Shown: positions 40,395 to 50,888, counted from the first letter of the stretch. The stretch: 64,000 nucleotides of DNA from Trichaptum fuscoviolaceum (GCA_910574455.1 CAJSYZ010000011.1:1860001-1924000); one strand, 5' to 3'. Made by a program: numbers and translations. Notes: a model not told the origin generated them from the sequence alone.

Positions 40395-40851
40395 TGATAT
40401 AGCTTCGGCAGTACACCAACTTTCAGTAGGAGATTGCATGTTTTGTCTGTACACTAAACATCTAACCCAGACGATGTGAGAACACATTAGAATCAAGCTA
40501 CAGTAAGTTCATATGCAATATGCTTACAAAGGATCTGCATCAGAGTGGCATTTGAGACCTTCAGAGCATTGAACACGAGACATGGTCGAAATCATTGTGC
40601 AAAAAAATTGTTTGCTATGAGACGCAGGTAGTCAGTCTTTTGTCGGCTTTGTCGTAAGTCATCTGTTGCATGGGTGCAGTAATGATGACACACATCAGAC
40701 GAAGTTGAAAGCTAGAAGCGGGAGGGCTCTCTATAAGGCTTTCCTCGGATGGGGGCGAAGAATCTACAGTTGAGAGTTTGGACTTAAGTTCGCGTATGGC
40801 AACAGAAAGTGCCCTGCTCGAACTTTGATCTCCGCTGAGAGAATTACTTAA
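40395..40851. other. gene-free interval
   Basis: 3' flank of paralogue C and the left edge of the decayed region. It contains the left copy of the 29-bp inverted repeat. No gene was recognised. Confidence 0.45.
40794..40822 (+). repeat. 29-bp inverted repeat, left copy
   Basis: This 29-base sequence (starting gtatggcaacagaaagtgcc) is found as an exact reverse complement at 45807-45835, 5 kb away. A related direct repeat lies just beyond each copy. Confidence 0.85.
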
Positions 40852-41070
40852 TTAGGACAGAGGACCCGGAGCACCTCCGTACATCAGGAAAACTACTTTC
40901 TGCTTAAAGTGACTTAAGTCTGCGGCGCAAACGTCTACCTCTTCTCTGGCTTGAACAAGTGTCGCAGACGACTTGTCAGACTCGAGACTCTTCTCCAACG
41001 TCTGCTCAGTTACGACAAGGGTAGGGAATGCTCCGTAGACTCGACGTCGGCATTGGTTGCGCGGTGACAA
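40852..41070 (-). other. orphan coiled-coil gene fragment
   Basis: An open frame of about 70 codons reads as a charged coiled coil (TEQTLEKSLESDKSSATLV, then LSHFKQKVVFLMYGG) with no start context or partner exons. It looks like part of a once-coding gene and starts the series of fragments to the right. Not recognised. Confidence 0.3.
40882..40914 (+). repeat. 33-bp diverged direct repeat, left copy
   Basis: catcaggaaaactacttt... (33 bases) matches 45863-45895 on the same strand with a handful of substitutions. The neighbouring 29-bp repeat is in opposite orientation, so the pair is a rearranged mosaic. Confidence 0.75.
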
Positions 41071-41379
41071 AAAGATACCTCGCCACCCGGGCCTTTGACC
41101 TTCGGATGTGGTTCTGGTTGAGGTGTAGGGTCTCCTCTTTCAGCGTCTCTAGACAGGCAGGCCGAGCTTCTGCCGTGACAAGACTTAGGGGAACCTCGAC
41201 TAGCTTGGCCTCAGAGAGCTCAGGAGAGGCTGCGTCGAAGGTGAGATTGCTTCCTTTATCCCGTTGATTATCTCAGCGAGGGCGCCAATGGACGACGAAC
41301 GTCCCATTTGTATCTTGCTGGTCGCGAAAACCTTTATAGTGAGCAGGCCTTGCTCCGCCATCATCCAGAACACTAATCC

Positions 41380-41485
41380 TACCTAATTCTACGTATGGTT
41401 TCCCCGTTGCATAGACCGCTTTAACCAGGACGTTCGGCAGTCCGCATCTGCCCCACATCGAGCATGCAGACGCGGCTTGGGAGTA
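41380..41485 (-). repeat. diverged duplicated coding fragment, copy 1
   Basis: The minus-strand reading contains VYATGKPYVELGRIS. Nucleotides here resemble 43200-43312 (shared pattern ctaattctac..., ...tttcccc/gttgca..., gcagacg.ggct). The source gene is unknown. Confidence 0.5.
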
Positions 41486-41499
41486 CGGGTATCCATAGA

Positions 41500-42185
41500 T
41501 TGGGAATGCGTTGACCTTCGAGAAGACTTTCCGACACGTTTCTCGTCTTCTTCGTCCTCTAGTCTCTTCGCTATCTTCTCCTCGTCTTCCACCTCATCCC
41601 GTGCTAGCTCCTCCAGCAGCTCTGCGCTCTCACCATGAGCTACACATTCGTTCTGAGCATTCCAAGCTAGGATGTCTCGCGGCGTGTCCAAGATATCCAT
41701 TTCACACTCAGAGTCCTGTGTTCGATTCTCCAATGCCTTCATCATACTGTTCTCCTCTTCGAGCCGTGCTAGCTTGTCCTCTTCATCAATTGCCTGCTCC
41801 TCGCGCCAAGGCTGAAAATTTTGTGAGGCGCCATGTTCAGCTGCATAATAGGTATTCTTTGGGTTGGTTTTGAATGTAATCTCGGCAGAACAGAGTGCAC
41901 TTGACATAGAACCGGAAGATCTTGATCCCATAGTAATCCGCTCGCTCTCAAAGGTCACCTTTCACGTGTTAGTTTGCTATCAAAACGGTATGCAACAGAA
42001 CTCACATTCTGGTTAACTCTTCCACTTCGCTCGGTGCCACAATACCTCTCATCAAGATATGCGGTATAGGATGTCTTGAAGGCGCCAGTTTGCTCAGAGC
42101 CGGAATGCTTCCGCCGTGCTTCAAAGGAACCGGGAGCAGTGGCTCCATACGCAGTTTTGTCCTCCAGCTTAACTACCACCTGCAC
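41500..42185 (-). pseudogene. yju2: decayed copy of YJU2/CWC16 splicing factor
   Basis: The minus-strand reading holds CSAEITFKTNPKNTYYAAEH, then GASQNFQPWREE, and later MKALENRTQDSECEMDILD. These are the core and post-core signatures of YJU2 (human CCDC94), an essential step-1 spliceosome factor. Just before CSAEITFK the correct zinc-domain segment (GIKIFRFYVKCT) is in a different frame, so a frameshift sits near 41895. Several core residues have drifted (KREMDIL is now CEMDIL). An upstream intron with good GT/AG and a ctaac branch is retained, so this copy came by DNA, not by reverse transcription. Downstream it fuses to unrelated sequence. Not functional; an intact copy must exist elsewhere in the genome. 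Confidence 0.8.
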
Positions 42186-42419
42186 CTTGCCATTCTGAAT
42201 GTTTGCCCCTTACTAATCTCCGCCACTAGCAGAACGAGGAGAAGTCACACCATGGTCGCTCGGAGTGCCTGCCGGGGAGGGATGATCTTGGCCCTGTACT
42301 TCAACACTTCCGGTACGACTGCATCGGGGGCTCCTGCTCCTTTCCTTCGCGCCTTTCGTCGCAAGCGTCATTTGTGTGATGAGTCCGAAGGGATCTGCGG
42401 ATGTTGCGGGTAGAGGAAC

Positions 42420-42740
42420 CAGACTTTGGTATCCACTTCTTCAAACAATGTATAGTCCAGCAGGCGCTAAGATCATAGTGACATCAAATCTTTCAAGTAA
42501 TTTATGTAGCTAATAGTAATAGAATAATGCTAACTTAAACATATGTAAATATCTATTACTGTAAATGACGAGTATTGCAATGCATTGTATGTTTCAACGA
42601 AACTCTATTGCTCGTCGTTTTTATGTATGCACACTTGCCAGTGCAAAAGCGAAATTATAAGTATAGCAAGAAGGTCTCACGCCTTTGGTGGGTCTTATTG
42701 GACAAAATAAACTACATTTGAACTCAGATCATGTGAAAGA
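42420..42740. other. AT-rich gene-free interval
   Basis: No coding region was recognised. It borders the CATG-rich block. Confidence 0.4.
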
Positions 42741-43060
42741 ACATCGATATCATGGTTTATCATGGTTTACCATGGTCTTTCAAGGTTTATCATGATCACA
42801 CCATAATGGGATCATGAATTTTCGTGATTATTCATGATAGATCAGGAAGTCATCATGATATTAACCAAAATTGGTAAACAACATTTGCATATTGTATTTG
42901 ATATTCTGAAACTGGATATAGAAAACTTCAGGGACATCATTGATGCCATCATAGTTTTATCATGGTTCCATCATGGGTTCAGCATTTGTCAGCGGAGAAT
43001 TAACGAGTTTAATAATACATTTCAAAATTTATATTTTTCCGGATCATGATTTGACCAAAA
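42741..43060. repeat. CATG-rich block, left
   Basis: An unusual density of catg words (catggttt, tcatgatc, tcatgaat, ttcatgat) occurs in a 300-base AT-rich stretch. A similar block lies at 45410-45640. A local inverted-repeat or foldback structure is likely because catg is its own complement. Confidence 0.65.
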
Positions 43061-43071
43061 TCAAATCAAGG

Positions 43072-43089
43072 GTGTGCCGAGCGGCACAC
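43072..43089. repeat. short perfect palindrome
   Basis: gtgtgccg-ag-cggcacac: 8-bp arms with a 2-base centre. A related palindrome core (gtgccgatcggca) is near 45340 beside the right CATG block, so the two may mark the ends of one element. Confidence 0.7.
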
Positions 43090-43199
43090 TGGCATGTACG
43101 GCCCCCATAGACCACTGGCATGTTTGTCCCAATCATTACTATATTGGGAGCCAGTGTGTTAAGTGGGTGACCACCATGCTTGACAAATGCTACCTATGG

Positions 43200-43312
43200 A
43201 ACTAATTCTACCTGACTCTACGCATGTTTTCCCGTCGCAGAGTCCGCTTCCCCCAAGAAGACCAGCACTCTACATTTTCATGAAACCGGGCTTGCAGACG
43301 TGGCTCGAAAGT
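43200..43312 (-). repeat. diverged duplicated coding fragment, copy 2
   Basis: The minus-strand reading has GKTCVESGRIS, corresponding to GKPYVELGRIS of copy 1. It lies in the same orientation as copy 1. The source gene is unknown. Confidence 0.45.
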
Positions 43313-43865
43313 ACGTTCGATTATGCCACCCTGCAAGATGCAGGGGACCGAAGGCCGTCTTCCGCCACGCTATCCACGGTACAGAGGCCGGCTTCACTCT
43401 TATCATGACGGCGTACAGGCATGACGTTCCCGGAGGCTGAAGTACAACCGCGAGGGCGAGGAGAAATCCAATTGACGTGCTTGCCGTCTGGTGGTTTCTG
43501 CGCGGCGTTGCATTTTCCTCTCTCCGAGAGTGCTCGCGTCAGGACTACCTCTCGAAGCGAGGACTTCAGTAAATCGAGCTTCGCAGGGAAAGTACAGATG
43601 ACGAGGCGCTATTTCGTGGTATGAAGGTCTTCAAGCAAAAATGCAAAGAGCTTGAGTTCAAGAGAGATGTGCTTTGTCTGGCAGAGGAACGGATGAATGT
43701 TGAAGACCGTTATGACGGTTTTTCTTTTCCTGAAGACTTCATCACAGAGCAAGGAAAATTGGAGCACAAGTTTCTCAGCATTGAGTTCTAGTCCTGGGAT
43801 GGTCCAGAATACAGCTCGACCCAGTTGAATAGGAAGTGCGAGCGCCATGACAACGACTAATGTGA

Positions 43866-44828
43866 CTACCATCCAAAGCGAGAGAACAAAGAGGATGGCA
43901 CGTTCGCAAAAGTGAAGGGGTAGACTCTGGTGCGATCCTTGTTCACATTCCGTCTCGCTTGATCTGCCTCGGAGTCCTGTACTGCAGTCAAACGAGTGCC
44001 TGCCTCATCTAAACGCTTCCCGTTCACATCCACTTTGGCAGTTGCGCCTATTTCACGAGGAAGGGCGATGTTGTTCAGGGTAGGATCTCGCCTGTAGCTT
44101 CCGTCGCATGGAACTTTGTACTTGTTAGACGATTCCGGTTGGAAAGATCGCACATATGTGGAAAAAGACTTGGATGGGATCAACTCTTCCGGACGTTGAT
44201 CACCGAACATATATGTTGTCAGCCGCTTTGCTGCCCATCTCCAGTACCATGTTATCAAGGCTCCAATCACCTAACGAGGTCGGAAATGTAGGGTAATCGG
44301 AGGAACGACAAGATGCAAGACAAAGAGGTTGATGGGGACATCAGACAAAGGCTCTCTGGGTGTATTTTTGAATTTGACTTTAGATCTAAATCCTCCAATT
44401 TGCTAGATTTGATCGACTCACCGTAGTTTCCATCGAAGAGTCAATAGCATCCGTCCACACAATCTCAAGCAGAATATCGGGCACTCCATTTGCATGAGTG
44501 AAAAGCATAACCCATGATTGCAGATTGGTGTTTGGAAATAGCTGTAGATCCAGCATGGTACCACTTCCGAGAGGGAAATGACCAATTCAATGACGATGAG
44601 TACAGCTGATGAACGAGTAAGTAACCATTGTATATCAGATCTTAGTATCAACAAATCTGTCGGTACCTCTAGGACAATGAGTTGGTGTCGGATTGTAACC
44701 CGGATTTCCCTCCCAGCATTCCGAACATTGCTGTTCCGTTTTGCTTTCTCTACCTTGGAGTTCTGTAATGCCATCAAACGACTGCCTGCCTCATCTAAAG
44801 GCTTCCCACTCAGTGCATGGTGTTGCAC
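43866..44828 (-). pseudogene. unassigned gene remnant with internal duplication
   Basis: Two minus-strand open segments carry related sequence: NGKRLDEAGTRLTAVQDSEA (44000-44030 side) and SGKPLDEAGSRLMALQNSKV (44740-44820 side). Both are followed by a Lys/Arg/Asn-rich helix, so the gene held this motif twice or was duplicated. Between them a spliceable exon reads LQSWVMLFTHANGVPDILLE and joins VIGALITWYWRWAAKRLTTY, a membrane-like helix. I do not recognise the family. It is probably a remnant, since no full frame can be built. Confidence 0.35.
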
Positions 44829-44835
44829 ATCCGAA

Positions 44836-45220
44836 GCCTGACTCTCTGCTCTACTTTCTCATGATTCGCGCATGTGCAGGCACCGCATTGCACTCTGGGT
44901 ACCTCGCGAAACCTGAACGCGCTCTTGACCTGTCGACTGAAATGCGTAGCGATGCGAAGTGTGAGCCGATCGTAGGAGCTTACAATGCAATCATCCTTGG
45001 GTGTGCGCGTTCGAAGGATTTTGAACCGGAGGCGTTCCGCCTTGTAAAGAAATGCTTGACTCCCACCGGGATGTATTTGACAACCCGCTTATGAAACCGA
45101 CACGGGAGACATTCCGCACCTTCAAGTTCAAGTTACTAATAGCGGCGAAAACTCGAGGAGATCTACGGTACTACTACCAAGAGCTTGTTGGATTCTTGCT
45201 GAGGTGCTTGAATTTATAAA
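44836..45220 (+). pseudogene. pentatricopeptide repeat (PPR) protein fragment
   Basis: The plus-strand reading gives FLMIRACAGTALHSGYLAKP, then ALDLSTEMRSDAKCEPIVGA, then YNAIILGCARSKDFEPEAFR, with the helix-turn-helix spacing and the position-of-YNAII pattern of PPR units in fungal mitochondrial RNA-binding proteins. The frame then slips near 45053, and the correct continuation (DNPLMKPTRETF) is found one frame over. It ends at a stop at 45218-45220. Only about two repeats remain. A DNA-level fragment of a conserved nuclear gene; not functional. Confidence 0.65.
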
Positions 45221-45409
45221 GCAAGAAGATGATGGAGCAGACGTGATGTCTTGCTTTCATCTTTGTCTGGTGTAGGAAGGCTCAAGCTTGGTCCGACGAG
45301 GACGTGCTCGAGCCAGATGGTGTTCGGGGGATGTGTAGTGCCGATCGGCATTATGATCATGATGCGCGGCGCCGCCGCGTGCAGCCGAACTCAGAATTAG
45401 TTACCAAAT

Positions 45410-45640
45410 TTCGATGCCGGTAGCATCATGATGACATCATGAATTTTGTCAAAGGTATTTTGAATTTGAAAAAAAGATAAACATATTTCTACATGCTGGA
45501 AATCATAGTCTCATCATGATGTTATCAAGACGGCACCATGATAGAACATGGTTAAACATGAATTTTCATGAAAGTTCATGGAAGTTCATGGTATTGCATG
45601 ATTATTCATGATAAATCATGAATTTCGTTAAGTTTACAAT
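45410..45640. repeat. CATG-rich block, right
   Basis: Dense catg words (tcatgaaagttcatgg, catgattattcatgat, aatcatgaattt). It shares the 12-base attattcatgat with the left block at 42741-43060. The two blocks bracket the 43.1-45.4 kb remnants. Confidence 0.65.
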
Positions 45641-45806
45641 TATCAATATTGAAGTTTCCCTTTCCATTTATTTTTGTCCAATAAAAGCCATCATACACGC
45701 CCTACTACTAGTAGTAAATAAAACGTAATAAAACTTAATAGTAGTACAAGAAGTGTACGGGGTACTTGTATTATTAAAGCCGGCATTTCACTGCCGAAAG
45801 GCAAAA

Positions 45807-45835
45807 TTCGAGCAGGGCACTTTCTGTTGCCATAC
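45807..45835 (-). repeat. 29-bp inverted repeat, right copy
   Basis: Exact reverse complement of 40794-40822. Confidence 0.85.
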
Positions 45836-45862
45836 CTCCAGGAGCCTCAGGCTACACTGGCA

Positions 45863-45895
45863 CATCAGGGAAACTACTTTTTGCTTAAGGCGACT
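45863..45895 (+). repeat. 33-bp diverged direct repeat, right copy
   Basis: Matches 40882-40914 on the same strand with several substitutions. Confidence 0.75.
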
Positions 45896-45930
45896 GACGC
45901 GTCCTGACGCTGCCTTAAATGGACTGAAGG

Positions 45931-45992
45931 GTTGCTATGCCTGTCTGAAATCTACTGATATGTTGCTATGCCTGTCTGAAATCAACTGATGG
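45931..45992. repeat. two-copy tandem repeat, 31-bp period
   Basis: gttgctatgcctgtctgaaat is repeated at 45931 and 45962, followed by near-identical ctactgata/caactgatg. To its right (46030-46150) the word cagtac and close variants recur several times. Confidence 0.85.
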
Positions 45993-46483
45993 CCTGAACA
46001 CACTGAAATAAGCCAATTTTCAGGACACACTCAGTACGTCAGTACATCAGGAGGTCAGTCAAGCATAAGTAAAGACTAAGTACAAGCATGTACAATTCAA
46101 ATGTCATAGTAAGTACAAATCAGTACACCAGTAATTCAGTACGCCAGTATTGTAGGCTGCGCGCTGCTTTCCTCTCGCCTTCGCTGATAAGGATGTTCAT
46201 GCTTTTCGTTGTTGGCTGAGCGACTCAAGCACATTTGCCTTGTGCGCTTCGAGAATTGTCCGACTTCCGCCCAAGTGGCATATTCTTCCTGACGCCTGAA
46301 ACAATTGTCAAACATAAATTCCAGAGTTCTTACTACGGGTTTTCGGAGGACTCGGACATACTATTTTCAATCTGTTCCGAAAGCAATTTCTCTCTTGTCC
46401 GATTGCGCACGTTCTGATCATTTTCCCTCAAGGTCCATGTTCTTGAATTACCCTCCACCTTGAATGGTCCGCCGTAGCCGCTC

Positions 46484-48400
46484 GTGTCAATTCTCGTCAC
46501 CGCAACCTATCGATCTAGCTCTGCTTCTACATCCTTGAGAAGCAGATTGCCTCCGGTGGGAAGTGGGGGTAGATCTCGGTCTGGAAGTTGTTTGTTCAAT
46601 AGGGAGTTTTGGTCTGACGCCAGAACGATCGGTATATATCGCAAGTGTTCATACTCCTGGTTTGTTCCTTCTGGATCATCCGAAAAGTGTTTGAGTAAGG
46701 CTTTATACTGTAGCTCGAATGCACTTTAACAAGATGACTTACGGCCGTCAGCGAATCAACAAGTATCCCATCGATATGTAGGCAACACTCATTATCTGCA
46801 ACTTCGCTCACGTCGTAAGGCTTCAGAATAAGCTCTGTGATACGCATCACTACACCTGTTCGGTCGTCCAGCGTATTGGCAAGCCGGATTTTCTGCTTCG
46901 CGAATGCCTGGATCATCGAAAGTACGTTCTCGGTGGACAACTGGCTGATTTAGGAGGTGGTCGTGAACTTCCCTTGCCCAGCTCGCTCTCAACTCACATC
47001 GTCTTATTCATCAGCGACACAACTCACTTCGATACTGATTGACCAAGGACAGCACCACCGTAGTCCTAGATTTAAGAAAGTAAGACCACTACAGGCCGGA
47101 ACAAATGACTATTCGAGAAGAGCTCACTCGAGTGGTTGATCCATCCCCTCGCACGAACGTACCACAGATCAAGTTCACTGTACCTTTCGTAATACCGATA
47201 CCGTATCCGTGAGACAGAACTCTACCTTCACCATCGAGTCCTTGATGCCAACCAGACGGCACGACAGCGCAGCATGTCCGTTCCACACGACCTTGCTCGA
47301 GGTGAACTTGATAGCGTTGCCGACAATGTTCGTAATGACCTGGCGCAGATGCAGCGAGTCACCGATGAGCTGATCAGGAATGTCTGGGTAAACATCATAT
47401 GTGAGGTCGAGGTTGTTTTGCGATGGTCGTACAACGAGAGTCTTGAGGTTACCGAAAACCGTGTGTCTCAGTGAATACCAAACTTGCTCTATCGTCATCC
47501 TGCCTGCTTCGAACGTAGTAATTAATCGAAATATTAGCAACTGAATTCGGAAGCATCGGCGGCGGATTAGCTTACTCTTCGAGATATCCAAAATATCGAC
47601 ATTAATCAATAGCAGACTCCGAGCCAAACTATGCACCAGCAGAAGACTCTCGCGCTGACTCTTATTCAAATTGCTATCCAGCGTAAACTCTTTCATGCCA
47701 ATGATACCGTTCATAGGGGTCGAATCTCATGAGACGTGTTCGCCAAGAACTCCAACTTGGAGCGACTGGCAAGTTCGGCAGCTTCACGAGCGGCGGCGTT
47801 CTTCTAAATCGACTCGCGCAAGTAGTGCACAATTTAATTGATTTGATGAGTCTCAAAGGATTCCATCTCGCCTGAGCCTTTGACGGTGATGAAACACGTG
47901 AAGTCGCCGTTTATACTAGTAGCTGCAGTACTGATCTGCGCGAAACCACGCACTTCGGTCGTCAAGTTTCCGGCCATGGTGTCAACAGCCATTCTATTCG
48001 GAGTGCGTTCAGTAAAAACCACACTACACAATTCAGCGGAATGCTAGTGAAATAAACATACGTGATTTTTTGCTGTGACATGAACATTCTCGATTTCAGC
48101 TTGAACACCGAGTTTTTTCGTTCTGACTTCCCGCGCGACTTTGGTCACCCCCGCAGTGAAGAGAGCCAACTGGTCAACCATGCCATTGATGGCCAAGTCC
48201 AGAATATCACCCTGAACAGACACGCCCACGATCTCCTGCGTCAAGTCGCCACGAGCGACGGTCGTAGTCGCGACAACAATGGTACGCACTTGAAAGTTCA
48301 CCTGCGTCAAAGAAAAGTGAGACAATTCTCTCCAAGACAAAAGCGCAGCATAGGTTGACCGCCCATTTGCTGTACTAGTAGTCACAGTCTCGAGCTCCAT
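46484..48400 (-). pseudogene. nik1: decayed group III histidine kinase (Nik1/Os-1 type)
   Basis: In gene order on the minus strand: HAMP units (VNFQVRTIVVATTTVARGDL, NGMVDQLALFTAGVTKVARE; then [20 protein letters not shown]), the dimerisation/H-box region (LASRSKLEFLANTSHEIR), HNIIGM-like GIIGMKEFTLDSNLNKSQRE, the ATPase part (QNNLDLTYDVYPDIPDQLIG, LRQVITNIVGNAIKFTSSK), and a receiver-like segment (LANTLDDRTGVVMRI, LKPYDVSEVAD). These are signatures of the osmosensing hybrid kinase that is the target of phenylpyrrole fungicides. At least two in-frame stops lie between 47775 and 47860, and the frame breaks right after the phosphoacceptor histidine segment (near 47720) and again in the G boxes (near 47210). 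The copy cannot make a working kinase. No intact nik1 is in the window. Confidence 0.85.
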
Positions 48401-48451
48401 CGCCCCGCGAAGTTGTCCAGATCAATAATTGTCTAACACATTTAGCTTCGG

Positions 48452-49047
48452 TTAGATCTGTGTTGATATGATATGTTTGAAGAGCAAAGTATCCGAAATA
48501 GACGCATGTGGTTTCGCTGATGAATAAACCAGTATAAGCCTAGTAATATAATAGCAAGAAGAGAAGTCCGTACTTATAGTTCCAGAGGCTTCAAAGGTTG
48601 CGCTTATTCTCTTCCCTCGCATGCCCTCATAGATGTTCGCCACCGTAGTCCAATGCTTGTGAACTAGATGTAGCGCCTAGGTTCACGCTACCTTCCGGCG
48701 ACTTGCTAGAGATTGGCCGGGAGATGCTGGCAGCTGTTTCATGGAAAGATGTTCGCCTCGCGTCATCGCGTTTTTCACTATCGGAGGTGTATCACATTCA
48801 ACTAGAGGTATGAAGGTGTCTCGCAAGACGGTATGAGGTGGTGTTCCGAGGCCGGGGCCGGGGCCGTCAGCCTGCAATTGATGGACGCGAGATTTACTAC
48901 GTTGCAATGGCGGTTTCGGCGCAGGAAACTGATATGTGAAGCGAGGGGCATCCAAGGACACATGCGCAAGGCTGGCGCGGGATCGGTCGTGTAGTTCATC
49001 TGCCCCCTCATCAATAGCGTCCTCTGCCACCTCTTCAATCGTCAGCG
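48452..49047 (-). other. orphan open segments, unassigned
   Basis: The minus-strand frame at 48683-49030 is acidic then proline-rich (VAEDAIDEGADELHDRSRAS, later FTYQFPAPKPPLQRSKSRV). It has a GKGRPLTIEEV lead-in and no visible start, and could be the 5' part of some displaced gene. A second short frame (NIYEGMRGKRIS) lies nearer the nik1 remnant. Neither could be assigned; they fit the fragment pattern of this region. Confidence 0.25.
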
Positions 49048-49847
49048 GACGGCCCTTGCCCTTCCTTTCCTATAAGGCGGTGTCGACTCTAGTTGAAGAC
49101 GAAGGATTGTTACTAATTTTTGATGAAGATCACAACAGTTGGTGATGCAACATGTATCGGCCTATCCTCAGCGGGTGTCGTTCGAAAGGTAGAAGATGCT
49201 CGCTTCAGCGTGCACGTCGGAGCTCCTCTCACTATAACAAGGCCGCCCACCTTCTCCTCTCCAGGTACTAAAGACAAATGTGAGTGATAAGATCAAGCAA
49301 GAAGCACGTTCTCAGACGTACACTATCGTTTTTTGGTTCATTCGGAAATGTTGAAGTCTAGGCGAGTTCAATACAAGCTTGAGGGTAGGATAAAACATAA
49401 CTTGTTCAGGCCAATAAGTGGTCTTATGGAATGGGTGGGGGATGGCGGAGAAGTGCTCATAACAAGACTGGAGAACGTACACTGTGTCGTTGAGGGGACG
49501 CAGTGGTAAAAAGTTCAAGTTCAAGTTCAAGTGCAAGTGCAGTCCGAGTCACGGTGGCAACTTGAACTTGAACTCTTCAAGTTCCAATTTTAGATTTAAA
49601 GCTCCACTGGAAGCATCATCATGGCAAGCAATCCGAACAGCAGACAGACACCATTGGCGACATCTTCCAAACCACTTTGATACCTCAGACTACGGTGATC
49701 ATTCGGGAAAAAAAGGCAATTCAATAATAAATTTTAATCATGAATCTCCTGGCAACTTTGAAAGACAAGAGCATGCGCACAACAATTTACTCGATAACTC
49801 AAGCACATTTGGTCAAACCTGCTACTGGTGGGCCTCAGCCTACTAGA
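49048..49847. other. gene-free interval with simple-sequence hairpin
   Basis: No supportable coding region. It contains the aagttc repeat hairpin at 49510-49584. Confidence 0.45.
49510..49584. repeat. (AAGTTC)n simple repeat facing its complement
   Basis: aagttcaagttcaagttcaag is followed about 30 bases later by cttgaacttgaact, able to fold back. Similar caacttgaagttg runs occur near 60400. Confidence 0.8.
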
Positions 49848-50888
49848 TCAAGCCTCGAAGTTCTTGATGTACTTATCCGGTAAGGGTGAGTGGCTTTGGC
49901 TCAGGGCCAAAGCTACAGCAAACGTGCTGTGAACGTCAATAGCTGCATCTAGTATTCCAGTACAGCAGATCATGCAAGTGAGAACTTGAAGATGGTTGAT
50001 CTTGAACAACAGAATGATAACTTACACTCTTTTTGTGCCGCTGATAGCTCGTCAGCTGCCCAGTCACTCATTGTGACCTCACTACTCTTCTTGACGTTCA
50101 GCCTCAATACTTCTCCCACTATTTTTTCGAGCTTGACAGTCGGAGTCGGATGCTGGAACCAGAGACGAGGGTTTAAGAGCAGTTGGGACCAGGTCGGGTT
50201 TTTGGGCCAGACTTCCGGGTAGACAACGCGTGCCCAATCTGTCAGATCGACACAGGAGCGCACAGAGGTGCGAAACTTGCGCTTTATACGCACTGCGTCA
50301 CCTGCCATTTCTTCTGTTAGGCCACCTCGCAGGAGAAAAGATAAGTTATTCATACCGTTGATTCCTGCGGAAATTTTCATGACTGTACCATCCCCAAGGA
50401 GTTGCGCCAACGTAGGGGGAAGGTCAGTAAGAGTATGCGTCCTGACTAGATAAATGTGGTGTTGAACTGCGAGTTGGATGAGGTCCACGCGATGATTGGG
50501 CCCTTCTCCGCCACTTGCCCACTCGATGTCGATCGAGAAAATCTACTAGCTGGTACCTGTGGCAATGATGCATATATTGCAGTCACTGCATTGTCCACAT
50601 CCAAGCCCGTGCGACACTGTATCGGAACTATATTATGGAGCCTATATTGATGTAATTCGGAGAGAGGTGTTGGTGGTACCCCGAGAAGATCAAGAAACGT
50701 TTGCAGTTTCTTGTGTATCTAGCAACAAGTCAGTGTACAGATCTTGATATGAATGAAACAAGTACCTTCGTTTGAGCCCTTGCTGTCCACCGTTGAACGA
50801 GCTGAAAGCGGAGGACGGTGCGGAGGTGCAGGCGTGCGTAATCAAGGGAGAGGAGGATGAGAAGGATAGTACGAAGATTTGAGAACAT
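49848..50888 (-). pseudogene. 3'-5' exonuclease (RNase D/WRN-exo type), one frame break
   Basis: Start MFSNLRTILLILLSLDYARL, then after a GT/AG intron KLQTFLDLLGVPPTPLSELH and LDVDNAVTAIYASLPQ. The exonuclease domain follows: motif I acidic pair in FSIDIEWAS, VDLIQLAVQHHIYLVRTH, LLGDGTVMKISAGI (motif II region, where the usual Asp seems replaced by Asn), SCVDLTDWARVVYP, MSDWAADELSAAQKE, and motif III Tyr/Asp in YAAIDVHSTF. It ends DKYIKNFEA. The join between the N-terminal exon and the domain needs a one-base shift near 50540-50550, where no intron fits. Otherwise every exon is open, so it is either a very young pseudogene or a sequence error. The hydrophobic start is unlike repair nucleases and suggests a secretory or mitochondrial destination. 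Confidence 0.65.

Noticed and set aside
44430..44520. PD...LEI pattern as a PD-(D/E)XK nuclease
   Set aside because: Only the first half of the motif is visible and no catalytic Lys follows at the right distance.
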